Source: CAVSKL01 sp963728475 [NCBI: Candidatus Eiseniibacteriota bacterium] (GTDB taxonomy: Bacteria > Eisenbacteria > RBG-16-71-46 > JABDJR01). Taken from it: a DNA stretch of 64,000 nucleotides. The notes below the pieces were generated by a model. The model saw only the letters and a list, made by a program, of their open reading frames with translations, was not told where the DNA came from and did not search any database. The position numbers and the translations under genes were made by a program. Position 1 is the stretch's first letter. Every line of letters begins with the position of its first letter. The stretch spans positions 372,001-436,000 of the forward strand of contig CAVSKL010000001.1 of assembly GCA_963728475.1 (NCBI GenBank). The letters run 5' to 3'. Positions 1 through 10,453 of this stretch are shown here, one piece after another.

Positions 1-1355
1 GCCGCCGCCATCGCCGGGTTGGCCCGGATGAGCACCGGTTCCCCGGAGCCGGCCGGCCGCATGTACATGATCACCACCACCCGCAGGTAGTAGTACACGG
101 ACACCAGGGATGCCATCACGCCGATCACCGCCAGCCAGACGTGCCCCTGCTGGATCGCGCCGGTGAAGATGTAGAACTTGCCCACGAAGCCGCCGGTGGG
201 CGGGATCCCGGCCAGGGAGAACATGAACACCGCCATCGCCACCCCCAGCCAGGGCCGGGTGAAGCCGATGCCGGCGAAGTTGTCGATGGCGGTGCCGCCG
301 TCGTCCTCGTTCTTCATGAGCGAGACCAATCCGAACGCGCCGAGGGTGGTGACCGCGTAGACCGCCAGATAGAACAGGAGTCCGGCGCTCCCCAGATCGG
401 CCCCCGCCACCAGCGCCACCAGCACGTACCCGGCGTGGGCGATGGCGGAGTAGGCCAGGAGCCGCTTCATGTCCTTCTGCACCAGGGCCATGAGGTTCCC
501 CACCACCATGGTGAGCACGGCCAGCCACCACACCAGCATCGTCCACTCGGGGCGGGCTCCATCGACGCCCATGCCCAGGATGCGAAGGAGCGCGGCGAAC
601 ACCGCGACCTTGGGGCCGGCGGCCATGAAGCCGGTGACCACGGTGGGCGCCCCCTGGTAGACGTCCGGGGTCCACATGTGGAAGGGGACCGCCGAGACCT
701 TGAACCCGAGCCCTACCACCATGAGCCCGATCCCGGCCAGCAGCAGCGGACTCCCGGTGAGCCCCCCCTCGGCAATCCGGGCCGAGATATCGGCCAGATG
801 CACGCTTCCGGTGGCCCCGTAGGTGAGCGCGATCCCGTAGAGGAGGAACCCGCTGGCAAAGGCTCCCAGGAGCAGGTACTTCACGCTGGCCTCGTTGCTC
901 CGCGCTTCGTGCCAGCGGAAGGAGGCCAGGATGTACTGGGAGATGGAGGCGACCTCCAGTCCGATGAAGATCGTGATGAGATCCAGCCCCGCCGCCATCG
1001 ACATCATCCCCGCGGTGGCGAAGAGGAGGAGCGCGAAGTACTCGCCGCTCTCCACTTCCCACCGGCCGGCGTAGCCGGCGGTGATGAGCAGCGTCATGAG
1101 CGCGCTGAAGGCGAGAATCACGTAGGCAATCCGGGTGATCCCGTCCACCGCCACCGAACCCGAGAACGCGGGGCTCCCGGTCTTCATGAACACCGCGGCG
1201 ACCAGCGCCGCCAGAGCCCCCAGGGCGCAGAAAGCGAGCGTGCCCCCCCCGGCCTTCCCCCGCCGCCCGGAGGCGACGAGGAGCGCCACGCTCCCCACCG
1301 CGGCCAGGATGACCTGGGGGAGAATCGCCATCCAGTTGACGGAAACGCCGGGCAT
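1..1355 (-). CDS. nuoN: NADH-quinone oxidoreductase subunit N (3' end off window)
   Basis: Antiporter-like membrane subunit of respiratory complex I, involved in proton pumping. The ATG at 1353-1355 shares one base with the nuoM stop (TGATG), so translation is coupled. About 450 residues are visible, a string of hydrophobic helices with the family landmarks GLGFKVSAVPFHMWTPDVY and DMKRLLAYSAIAHAGY (the conserved lysine and proton-channel region) and IPPTGGFVGKFY. The gene runs off the left edge without a stop codon, only a few residues short of the usual NuoN length, so very little is missing. It is the last visible gene of the nuo operon; whatever follows it (possibly the missing nuoB/D/G/I) lies outside. 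Confidence 0.95.
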   Translation of the reverse strand, partial: MPGVSVNWMAILPQVILAAVGSVALLVASGRRGKAGGGTLAFCALGALAALVAAVFMKTGSPAFSGSVAVDGITRIAYVILAFSALMTLLITAGYAGRWEVESGEYFALLLFATAGMMSMAAGLDLITIFIGLEVASISQYILASFRWHEARSNEASVKYLLLGAFASGFLLYGIALTYGATGSVHLADISARIAEGGLTGSPLLLAGIGLMVVGLGFKVSAVPFHMWTPDVYQGAPTVVTGFMAAGPKVAVFAALLRILGMGVDGARPEWTMLVWWLAVLTMVVGNLMALVQKDMKRLLAYSAIAHAGYVLVALVAGADLGSAGLLFYLAVYAVTTLGAFGLVSLMKNEDDGGTAIDNFAGIGFTRPWLGVAMAVFMFSLAGIPPTGGFVGKFYIFTGAIQQGHVWLAVIGVMASLVSVYYYLRVVVIMYMRPAGSGEPVLIRANPAMAA

Positions 1356-3120
1356 CACTTCGTCCTCCCTGGGGCGGGCGCTCGCGCCCCCCGCTCGGCC
1401 GCCGCCGGCTCTCCCGCCGCCGCTCCCGCAGGCGCATCCGCCGCCGCGGGCACATCCTCCGCCGCGGGCGCATCCGCCGCCGCGGCAACCGTCCCGTTCG
1501 CACCGGTCACGCTGCCCCCGGAGGCCAGCAATATCTCCTCCGAGGCCTCGGAGCCGGCCGCGCGGTGATCCAGGGCGAGCCGGGCCAGCCCGATCGCCCC
1601 GCCGTCGCCGTCCCACCGCCCGGCGCGCTCCCCGCCCGGCTCCGCCGCCGGCGCCCCCGCCTGGTCCAGCACGTGCAGCACCGAGGCGTTCATGGTGTCG
1701 AGGAAGGGCTTGGGATAGATCCCGATCCAGAAGATGAGGATGATGAGCGGGATGAGGGTCGCGAACTCACGAACGTTCAGGTCCTTGAGCTTCTCGTTCT
1801 CGCCGTGGGTGATCTTGCCGAACATGACCCGCTGGAACATCCACAGCATGTAGACCGCGGCCAGGACCACTCCGCTGGCGGCCAGGATCCCGAAGACCCT
1901 GCTGTGGCCGAACGCCCCCAGCAGGATCAGGAACTCGCCCACGAACCCGTTGGTTCCGGGGAGCCCGACCGAGGCCAGGGTCACGATCATGAAGCAGGCG
2001 GCGAAGAGCGGCATCACCGCGGTGAGCCCGCCGAACTGCTCGATGAGCCGGGTGTGGCGGCGCTCGTAGATCATCCCCACGATGAGGAAGAGCGCCCCGG
2101 TGGAGAGCCCGTGGTTGACCATCTGCAGCATGCCGCCCTGGAGCCCCTGCACGTTCAGGGCGAAGATGCCCAGCATCACGAACCCAAGATGGCTGACCGA
2201 GCTGTAGGCCACCAGCTTCTTGAGGTCCGGCTGCACCATGGCCACCAGCGCCCCGTAGATGATGCCGATCACCGCCAGGGTCATGATCCAGGGGACGGCG
2301 GCGGCGGCGGCGTGGGGGAACAGGGGAAGGCAGAATCGCACGTAACCGTAGGTCCCCATCTTCAGGAGCACGCCGGCGAGGATGACCGAGCCCGCGGTGG
2401 GGGCCTCCACGTGGGCGTCGGGAAGCCAGGTATGGAACGGGAAGAGAGGCACCTTGATCGCGAACGCCAGCGCGTAGGCGGCGAAGATCAGGGTCTCCTG
2501 GCTCCGGGTGAGGTGGGTCCCGTACAGGGCCAGGAGGTCGAAGGTCATGGTTCCGGTCTGTTTGGCGTGGGCGAGGGCCAGGAACAGGATCGCCACCAGC
2601 ATCAGGAGCGAGCCGAACATGGTGTAGAGGAAGAACTTCACCGCGGCGTAGATCCGCCGCTGGCCGCCCCAGACCCCGATCAGGAAGTACATCGGGATGA
2701 GCATCGCCTCCCAGAATACGTAGAAGAAGAAGAGGTCGAGGGCGAGAAACACCCCCAGCATCCCGGTCTCCAGCACCAGGAGGAAGGCGTAGTAGCTCCG
2801 GGTCTTCTCGTGCACCGCGCTGAACGAGGAGAGGATCGCGATGGCGCTGAGGAGGGTGGTCAGGAGCACCAGCAGCAGGCTGATGCCGTCCACGCCCAGG
2901 TGGTAGCTGATCCCGAACTGCTGGATCCAGGCCGCCTTCTCCACGAACTGGAAGTCGTGGGTTCCGCGGTCGAACCGGAACCAGAGGGGAACCGAGACCA
3001 GGAAGTCGGCCACCGCCACCCCCAGCGCGAACCAGCGTTGCGCCTTGGGCGGCATGGGCAGGAGCCAGAGCACGAGGGCGCCCACCAGCGGCAGGAAGAT
3101 GATGGTGGTCAGGATCGGCA

Positions 3121-3121
<1 letters not shown>
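1355..3121 (-). CDS. nuoM: NADH-quinone oxidoreductase subunit M with Ala/Pro-rich tail
   Basis: Antiporter-like proton-pumping subunit of complex I. The start is the ATG at 3119-3121 (MPILTTIIFLPLVGALVLW), overlapping the nuoL stop as TGATG; the reading frame stays open further upstream but that part has no family character. Landmarks include FPFHTWLPDAHVEAPT, QPDLKKLVAYSSVSHLGFV and GLPGTNGFVGEFLIL. At 588 residues it is longer than typical NuoM (about 500). The last roughly 95 residues, after the final membrane helix, form a low-complexity Ala/Gly/Pro/Glu tail (repeats of ADAPA) of unknown purpose. The tail ends directly on the nuoN start codon. Confidence 0.95.
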
Positions 3122-5073
<1,952 letters not shown>

Positions 5074-5077
5074 CGCC

Positions 5078-5383
5078 CTACCCCTTGAGAAGGCTGACTT
5101 GATTCACGTCCATCGTCCCCTTCTTGCGGAAGAGATCGATGATGATGGCCAGGCCTACCGAGACCTCGGCCGCGGCCACCGCCAGCACGAAGAAGACCAG
5201 GACCTGCCCGTCCATGGATCCGCGGGCCTGGCCGAACGCCACCAGCGAGATGTTGGCGGCGTTGAGCATCAGCTCCACGCACATGAAGATCACCAGCAGG
5301 TTCCGCCGGAACAGGACCCCCATCACTCCGATGGAAAAGAGGACCCCGGCCAGGATCTGAAAGAGGCTCAAAGGCACCGGCAT
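5078..5383 (-). CDS. nuoK: NADH-quinone oxidoreductase subunit K
   Basis: Small three-helix membrane subunit of complex I. 101 residues, the normal size. The family signature with conserved glutamates in the membrane is clear: MCVELMLNAANISLVAF and AVAAAEVSVGLAIII. The ATG at 5381-5383 overlaps the nuoJ stop (TGATG). The gene lies between nuoJ and nuoL as in most bacteria. Confidence 0.96.
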   Translation of the reverse strand: MPVPLSLFQILAGVLFSIGVMGVLFRRNLLVIFMCVELMLNAANISLVAFGQARGSMDGQVLVFFVLAVAAAEVSVGLAIIIDLFRKKGTMDVNQVSLLKG

Positions 5384-5925
5384 CACGAGCCCTCCCCCGT
5401 TCCCACGTGCCCTTCCAGCCCGCGGCCGTGCCGGCGGGTGATGGCCACCGCGCCCACGATGGCCACCAGGAGAAGGATCGACGCCACCTCGAACGGGAAG
5501 ATGTAATTCCGGTAGAGGGTGATGCCCACGCTGCGGACGCTCCCCATGTCGGCGACCGATCCGCCGCCGCCGCCCAGAACCATGGTCCCGCCCAGGTAGG
5601 CGAGCTGGGCCAGGAGCGCCGCCCCCAGCACCACCGCCAGGACCCGCTTCCACCCGGCGGGGATCCCCCCCGACTCCCCGGACTCCTCGTAGTTCACGCT
5701 CAGAAGCATGATCACGAAGATGAACAGCACCATGATCGCCCCGGCGTAGACGATGATCTGGAGCATGGCCAGAAACGGCGCCGACAGCATGAGGTAGATC
5801 ACCGCGGTGACGGCGAACACCCCCACCAGGCTGAGCGCGCTGTAGAGCGCGTTCCGCTGGAGGACCACCCCCAGCGCGCCCGCAATCGCCAGCAGGGCCA
5901 AGAGAATGAAAGCGGCTAGTGCCAC
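5383..5925 (-). CDS. nuoJ: NADH-quinone oxidoreductase subunit J
   Basis: Membrane subunit of complex I with the pi-bulge helix that links the quinone site to the proton channels. The start is taken as GTG at 5923-5925 (MALAAFILLALLAI), because a GGGGAG ribosome binding site sits just upstream; an ATG 33 bases earlier would add MRDRPPGGEYD, which runs over that site and is less likely. 180 residues. Landmarks: ALSLVGVFAVTAVIYLML, IVYAGAIMVLFIFVIMLL. It follows nuoH after an 84-base gap in which nuoI would normally be found. Confidence 0.93.
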   Translation of the reverse strand: MALAAFILLALLAIAGALGVVLQRNALYSALSLVGVFAVTAVIYLMLSAPFLAMLQIIVYAGAIMVLFIFVIMLLSVNYEESGESGGIPAGWKRVLAVVLGAALLAQLAYLGGTMVLGGGGGSVADMGSVRSVGITLYRNYIFPFEVASILLLVAIVGAVAITRRHGRGLEGHVGTGEGS

Positions 5926-6009
5926 GTCGTACTCCCCACCCGGCGGACGGTCGCGCACGCGCCCGCCGCCGTCTTCGCATCGCCGCCCGGGCCTCCGGGC
6001 CCGCGGCGA

Positions 6010-7011
6010 CTACCCCTTCAGGGCCAGGAAAAGCGCCGTGGCGAACAGGTTCAGGAGCGCCAGCGGCAGCATCACTTTCCAGCCGAACCGCATGAGCTGG
6101 TCGAAGCGGAACCGGGGCAGGGTGCCTCGGGTCCACATCATGAAGAAGATCAGGATCATCACCTTGCCCGCGAACCACAGCGGTCCCAGCCAGGTGGGGC
6201 TGGGCCAGGGCACCAGCCATCCTCCCAGGAACAGCAGGGTGGTCACCGAGGTCACGGTGATCAGGTTGGCGTACTCGCCCAGGAAGTACATGGCGAACCG
6301 CATCCCGCTGTACTCGGTGTGATAGCCGGCGACCAGCTCGGGCTCGGCCTCGGGGAGGTCGAAGGGGATGCGGTTGATCTCGGCCATGGAGCCGATCACG
6401 AACAGGATGAAGCCCAGGGGCTGGTAGAGGAGGAAGGGAACGTGCGCCTGGGCGCGGACGATGTCCACCAGGCTGAACGAGCCCGCCAGCAAAACCACCG
6501 TCACCACCACCATGCCGAGGGTGAGCTCGTAGGAGATCATCTGGGCCGAGGAGCGGAGCCCCCCCATGAGCGCGTACTTGTTGTTGGAGGACCAGCCTCC
6601 CAGGAAGATCCCGTAGACCCCGACGCTGGACAGCGCCAGCACGAACAGCACCGCCACGTTGATGTCGGTGATGTGCAGGGGGACGGTCCGGCCGAAGAGA
6701 TGGATCGCGTCGCCGAAAGGGATGACCGCGAAGGTGAGGAGCGCGGGCACCAGGGAGAAGATGGGCGCGAACAGGAACAGCATCCGGTCCGCCTCCGCCG
6801 GCACCACCGTCTCCTTGGTCATGAGCTTGAGCGCGTCGGCGGCGGGCTGGAACATCCCCTGCGGGCCTACCCGGTTCGGCCCGATCCGGGACTGCATGTG
6901 GGCCAGTACCCGGCGCTCGATCAGCACCATGTAGGCCACCGCGGTGAGCACCACCAGGAACACCACCACCGCCTTCACCACCAGCTCGATCCACCAGTCG
7001 AAGGTCACCAC
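6010..7011 (-). CDS. nuoH: NADH-quinone oxidoreductase subunit H
   Basis: Membrane subunit that forms the quinone-access chamber of complex I. 333 residues. Family landmarks: LIERRVLAHMQSRIGPNRVG near the N-terminus, and the acidic loop IPFDLPEAEPELVAGYHTEY (about residues 215-235), which faces the quinone pocket. Start is GTG at 7009-7011, with a second in-frame GTG directly after it; GAGGTG lies a few bases upstream. It overlaps the nuoF stop by 7 bases, leaving no room for nuoG, which normally sits between F and H. Confidence 0.95.
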   Translation of the reverse strand: MVTFDWWIELVVKAVVVFLVVLTAVAYMVLIERRVLAHMQSRIGPNRVGPQGMFQPAADALKLMTKETVVPAEADRMLFLFAPIFSLVPALLTFAVIPFGDAIHLFGRTVPLHITDINVAVLFVLALSSVGVYGIFLGGWSSNNKYALMGGLRSSAQMISYELTLGMVVVTVVLLAGSFSLVDIVRAQAHVPFLLYQPLGFILFVIGSMAEINRIPFDLPEAEPELVAGYHTEYSGMRFAMYFLGEYANLITVTSVTTLLFLGGWLVPWPSPTWLGPLWFAGKVMILIFFMMWTRGTLPRFRFDQLMRFGWKVMLPLALLNLFATALFLALKG

Positions 7012-8303
7012 GCCACCTCACAGATCTCCCCCGACCGGGGGCACCCCGACGCCACGTGCGCCTCGTACTCGGAGCGGAACTTCTCCACGCTGCTCTTGAT
7101 GGGCCCGATGGCGCCGTCGGCCAGGGCGCAGATCGTGCGGCCGCCGCCCATCTCGCTGCACAGGTCCAGGAGCAGGTCGATCTCCTCCCGCTTGGCGCCC
7201 CCGGCCTCGAACCGGTGAAGGATGCGCTCGGCCCAGTGCGTGCCCTCGCGGCAGGGGGTGCACTGGCCGCAGGACTCGTGGGCGAAGAACCGGGTCAACA
7301 CCAGCGCCGCGTGCACCATGCAGGTGGTCTCGTCCATGACGATGACCGCGGTGGAACCCATGAACGACCCCGCCTTCTGGATGGAGTCGAAGTCCAGGGG
7401 GATATCGATCTCGTCGGCGGTGAGGATCGGGGTCGAGGCCCCGCCGGGGATGACCGCCTTGAGCTTGCGGCCGTCCGGGATCCCACCGCAGTAGTCGTAG
7501 ATCAGCTCGCGGAGGGTGACCTTGCCCATCTCCAGCTCGAACAGCCCGGGCTTCACCACGTGGCCGCTCACCGCGAAGATGCGGGGACCGCTGGAGTTGG
7601 CCACTCCGGTCTTGGCGAACCACTCCCCTCCCCGGATGATGATGGGGGGAATGCTGGCCAGGGTCTCCACGTTGTTGATCACGGTGGGGCAGCCGTAAAG
7701 GCCGCTCACCGCCGGAAACGGGGGCTTGAGCCTCGGGTGGCCGCGCTTGCCCTCCAGCGAATCCAGGAGCCCCGTCTCCTCCCCGCAGATGTAGGCGCCG
7801 GCCCCGGCGTAGACCACCAGGTCGCAATCGTACCCGGTGCCCATGATGTTCCGGCCCAGGTAGCCGGCCTTGTACGCCTCCTGGACCGCCTCCGACACCC
7901 GCTGGATGGGCAGCCCGTACTCGCCGCGAATGTAGATGTAGGCCTGGTGGCCCTCGATGGCGTAGCAGGCGAGCACCACCCCCTCGATCAGCTGGTGCGG
8001 GTTCCGCTCCAGGAGGATCCGGTCCTTGAAGGTGCCGGGCTCGCTCTCGTCCGCGTTGCAGACCACGTAGCGGGGCTTGTCCAGGTTCTTGGGGACGAAG
8101 CTCCACTTCATCCCCGCCGGGAATCCGGCGCCGCCCCGGCCGCGGATGCCCGAGGCCTTGACGGCCTGGATGACCTCGTCCGGTTTCATCCCGGTGAGCG
8201 CCTTGCGGAGCCCCTGGTAGACCCCGTTCTTCTCGGCCACCTCCAGGGTGAACGGGCGGGGCTGGTCGGTGAACCCGGTGGTGATCCTCATCTCCGCGCT
8301 CAC
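7005..8303 (-). CDS. nuoF: NADH-quinone oxidoreductase subunit F (NADH/FMN-binding)
   Basis: NADH dehydrogenase subunit: binds NADH and FMN and carries the N3 [4Fe-4S] cluster. Start chosen at GTG 8301-8303, which overlaps the nuoE stop (GTGA) and has AGGAGG about seven bases upstream; the ATG four codons later has no properly spaced site. 432 residues, the normal size. Visible motifs: GRGGAGFPAGMKW (FMN/NADH glycine-rich loop, about residue 60), YICGEETGLLDSLEGKRG, and the cluster ligands ESCGQCTPCREG with a fourth cysteine in GGRTICALADG. Its usual electron acceptor subunit NuoG is not encoded in the window. Confidence 0.96.
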   Translation of the reverse strand: MSAEMRITTGFTDQPRPFTLEVAEKNGVYQGLRKALTGMKPDEVIQAVKASGIRGRGGAGFPAGMKWSFVPKNLDKPRYVVCNADESEPGTFKDRILLERNPHQLIEGVVLACYAIEGHQAYIYIRGEYGLPIQRVSEAVQEAYKAGYLGRNIMGTGYDCDLVVYAGAGAYICGEETGLLDSLEGKRGHPRLKPPFPAVSGLYGCPTVINNVETLASIPPIIIRGGEWFAKTGVANSSGPRIFAVSGHVVKPGLFELEMGKVTLRELIYDYCGGIPDGRKLKAVIPGGASTPILTADEIDIPLDFDSIQKAGSFMGSTAVIVMDETTCMVHAALVLTRFFAHESCGQCTPCREGTHWAERILHRFEAGGAKREEIDLLLDLCSEMGGGRTICALADGAIGPIKSSVEKFRSEYEAHVASGCPRSGEICEVAW

Positions 8304-8980
8304 TGCCCCTCCTCCTGCTCCACCGCCTGGGGTTCCAGCGGGGGCGGGAGAGCCGGCGCCGAACCGTTCCCGTTCCGGGGAGGCCGCACCGCCAGGTGGC
8401 TTCCGATCGCCTCGCTGGCCGCGGGCAAGGCGGCGTGGGCCCCCCTCTCGGGCGCCGGGGGGTCGTCCAGATCCAGGAAGCCGGCGGGCCTGACCGGCGG
8501 CTCCTTCCCCGCAGCCAGCGCGTCGATGATCGCATCGGCGGTCTCGCGGGTCAGGTTCTCGTAGAAGTAGGGCCCGATCGCCATCATCGGCGCGTAGCCA
8601 CAGGCGCCGAGGCACTCGGCCTCGGTCAGGGTGAACTTGCCGTCGGGGGTGGTCTCGCCGACCGCGACCCCCAGTTTCCCGGCAAGGTGCCGGGTGAGCC
8701 GGTTCGCGCCCTTGAGCGCGCAGGAGAGGTTCCGGCAGACCTCGATCTTGTACTGCCCGGTCTTCTCGCGCTCGAACATCGTGTAGAAGCCGACCACCTC
8801 GGCGGTCATGTTCCTGGGCACCTCGAGGATTCCGGCCACCTCCAGGAGGGTGGCGTCGTCGAGGTGCCCCAGCTCCGCCTGGGCGTAATGGAGCGCGGGC
8901 AACACCGCCGAGCGCCGCTGGGGGAAGTTGTCCTTCAGCGCCCGGATCTTCTCCGTGGTCTTTGCCGAGAGCTTCGCCAT
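8300..8980 (-). CDS. nuoE: NADH-quinone oxidoreductase subunit E with C-terminal extension
   Basis: Thioredoxin-like [2Fe-2S] subunit of the NADH module (N1a cluster). Start ATG 8978-8980, preceded by AGAGGA. The four cluster cysteines are in CRNLSC and ECLGACGYAPMM. 226 residues: the family core ends near residue 160, and about 65 residues of Pro/Ala-rich linker (for example APALPPPLEPQAVEQEEGQ) follow, ending on the nuoF start. The extension has no recognisable domain. It could mediate contact with a partner other than NuoG; that is a guess. Confidence 0.94.
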   Translation of the reverse strand: MAKLSAKTTEKIRALKDNFPQRRSAVLPALHYAQAELGHLDDATLLEVAGILEVPRNMTAEVVGFYTMFEREKTGQYKIEVCRNLSCALKGANRLTRHLAGKLGVAVGETTPDGKFTLTEAECLGACGYAPMMAIGPYFYENLTRETADAIIDALAAGKEPPVRPAGFLDLDDPPAPERGAHAALPAASEAIGSHLAVRPPRNGNGSAPALPPPLEPQAVEQEEGQ

Positions 8981-9065
8981 GGTTCCTCTTCTTCCGCCTC
9001 CCGGGGGCTCGTTCGCCGGGCGCCGCGACACGCCGGCGGCGGAGGGATCGGCCGAGGGCGCGCGA

Positions 9066-9701
9066 TCAGTCCTTGAGCGCGTCGATGCCGGCCGGGAAAC
9101 CGGTCAGCGGGAAGTCCTTGCGCAACGGGTGGTGGTCGTAGTCGTCGGGCATGAGGATCCGGCGGAGGTCGGGATGGCCCCGGAACCGGATTCCCATGAG
9201 ATCGAACACCTCGCGCTCGGTGTACTCCGCCCCCGTCCATACCGGCACCACCGAATCGATCTCGGGGGCGGCCCCGGACAGGGGGCACTTCACCCGGAAC
9301 CGGACCGCGTGATCCAGGTCCAAGAGGTGGTAGACCGCCATGAACCGCGGTTCCTCGGGGTAGAGATCCACCGAGGTCACGTCGTGGCACATGCGGTAGT
9401 TCCAGCGGTCGCGCAGGAACCTCATGTACTCCAGAATCCGCTCCGGCTTCATGACCGCGGTCCACTCCTCGCGGTAGTGGATGATCTGAAGCAGCTCGGA
9501 GGCGAACTCCTCGCGGAGCGCCAGCGAGGTCCGCTCGCCGTACTCCAGGTCCAGATCGTCGGAGCGGCGCGGGGCGGCGGAGGGTTCGGGCCCGCCTTCG
9601 GGCGGCCCGGGGTTGCGGAGGCCGTAGGGCTGGAATCCGGCCGGGGTGGCCTCGTCCCGCGCCCAGCGCTTCCCCTGGAGGTCCCGTGATTCAGGCTTCA
9701 T
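9066..9701 (-). CDS. nuoC: NADH-quinone oxidoreductase subunit C
   Basis: Peripheral 30-kDa subunit of the complex I quinone module. 211 residues; the family signature is in the second half: YHLLDLDHAVRFRVKCPL, EREVFDLMGIRFRGHPDLRR and the C-terminal HPLRKDFPL. It is a stand-alone NuoC, not a NuoCD fusion, because it stops at 9066 with no NuoD homology after it. The ATG at 9699-9701 overlaps the nuoA stop (ATGA), so there is no space for nuoB, whose normal place is here. The first roughly 50 residues are Pro/Gly-rich and not conserved. Confidence 0.94.
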   Translation of the reverse strand: MKPESRDLQGKRWARDEATPAGFQPYGLRNPGPPEGGPEPSAAPRRSDDLDLEYGERTSLALREEFASELLQIIHYREEWTAVMKPERILEYMRFLRDRWNYRMCHDVTSVDLYPEEPRFMAVYHLLDLDHAVRFRVKCPLSGAAPEIDSVVPVWTGAEYTEREVFDLMGIRFRGHPDLRRILMPDDYDHHPLRKDFPLTGFPAGIDALKD

Positions 9702-10120
9702 GCCGCGTTCCCCACCTTCCGCCGGGCTTCATGTTGCATCTCCCACATCTTCTTGCTGCGCGCGCTGTTCCAGTCCAGCGCCCCCATCCGCCATACGTAG
9801 ACGTAGCCCACGAGCAGGAGCCCCAGGAAGACCAGCATCTCCAGGAAGAAGAAGCGCGGCCGGCTCCGGAACACCACCGCCCAGGGGTAGAGGAACACCG
9901 TCTCCAGGTCGAAGACGATGAAGAGCATGGCCACCAGGTAGAAGCGCACGCTGTAGCGCTCGCGGGCGTCGCCCACCGGCGGGACCCCGCACTCGTACGG
10001 GCTGTCCTTGGAGGCGTCCGCCTTGGCCGGGGCCAGGAGCCAGGCGATCATGAGGGCGACGGCGGCAAAGCCCCCGGCGATCACCAGCATGATCAGGATC
10101 GGCACGTATTTGGCTGCCAT
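9698..10120 (-). CDS. nuoA: NADH-quinone oxidoreductase subunit A
   Basis: Three-helix membrane subunit of complex I and first gene of the operon. 140 residues. Family landmarks: DSPYECGVPPVG (conserved Cys loop) and RFYLVAMLFIVFDLETVFLY with the conserved acidic pair, then PWAVVF. The ATG at 10118-10120 has AAGGTG upstream. The promoter and putative Rex operator lie 65-121 bases upstream. The next gene on this strand, mobA, ends at 10454, so nuoA most likely begins the transcript. Confidence 0.95.
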   Translation of the reverse strand: MAAKYVPILIMLVIAGGFAAVALMIAWLLAPAKADASKDSPYECGVPPVGDARERYSVRFYLVAMLFIVFDLETVFLYPWAVVFRSRPRFFFLEMLVFLGLLLVGYVYVWRMGALDWNSARSKKMWEMQHEARRKVGNAA

Positions 10121-10184
10121 GATTCACCTTAGAAGACGTGGGCCGGAGAGGCGGGAGGACCGGCAACTCGATGCCACAGGCTCA

Positions 10185-10204
10185 CTTGTGAACTTTTGCA
10201 CAAG
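10185..10204 (-). promoter_or_regulatory. Putative Rex (NADH/NAD+ redox) operator upstream of nuoA
   Basis: The 18 bases at 10186-10203 read TTGTGAACTTTTGCACAA, matching the established Rex consensus TTGTGAA-N4-TTCACAA at all but one defined position. With one more base on each side it is an inverted repeat CTTGTG/CACAAG. It lies 65-84 bases before the nuoA start and just downstream of the predicted promoter, so a bound repressor would block initiation. Rex is known to control nuo operons in several phyla; no rex gene is present in this window. Confidence 0.75.
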
Positions 10205-10212
10205 CGGCGCCG

Positions 10213-10241
10213 AGTCTAGGCCCACCCCCCGGGAGTGTCAA
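10213..10241 (-). promoter_or_regulatory. Sigma-70-type promoter of the nuo operon
   Basis: On the minus strand a perfect TTGACA (10236-10241) is followed after exactly 17 bases by TAGACT (10213-10218; four of six matches to TATAAT). Transcription would start near 10206, placing the putative Rex operator immediately at and after the start site. No competing promoter was seen between here and nuoA. Confidence 0.7.
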
Positions 10242-10453
10242 TCGGATTCTAGGCTCCGAGGTCCGGATTGGCGGCCCGCCGAGCCTCGCTTCGCCGCGGT
10301 CCGACCACCGGTATGGCCCCGGACGCACGAGCAGACAGGATCGCCTAAATCCCCGGCCCTGCCATGCCCCTAATTCGGTTTTCGAGAGAATGTGGGTCGG
10401 CCGCCGCGCCCGCCTCCACGGCCTCCTTTCCCACCCGAGGCCCCGCCGCGCCC
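10242..10453. other. Spacer between mobA and the nuo promoter
   Basis: About 210 bases between the mobA stop and the nuo -35 box. No credible gene, repeat or hairpin followed by a T run was seen. It contains the 3' flank of mobA, which is read in the same direction as nuo. Confidence 0.4.

Noticed and set aside
5926-6009. Possible hidden nuoI between nuoH and nuoJ
   Set aside because: Only 84 bases, with no CxxCxxCxxxCP ferredoxin motif in any frame.
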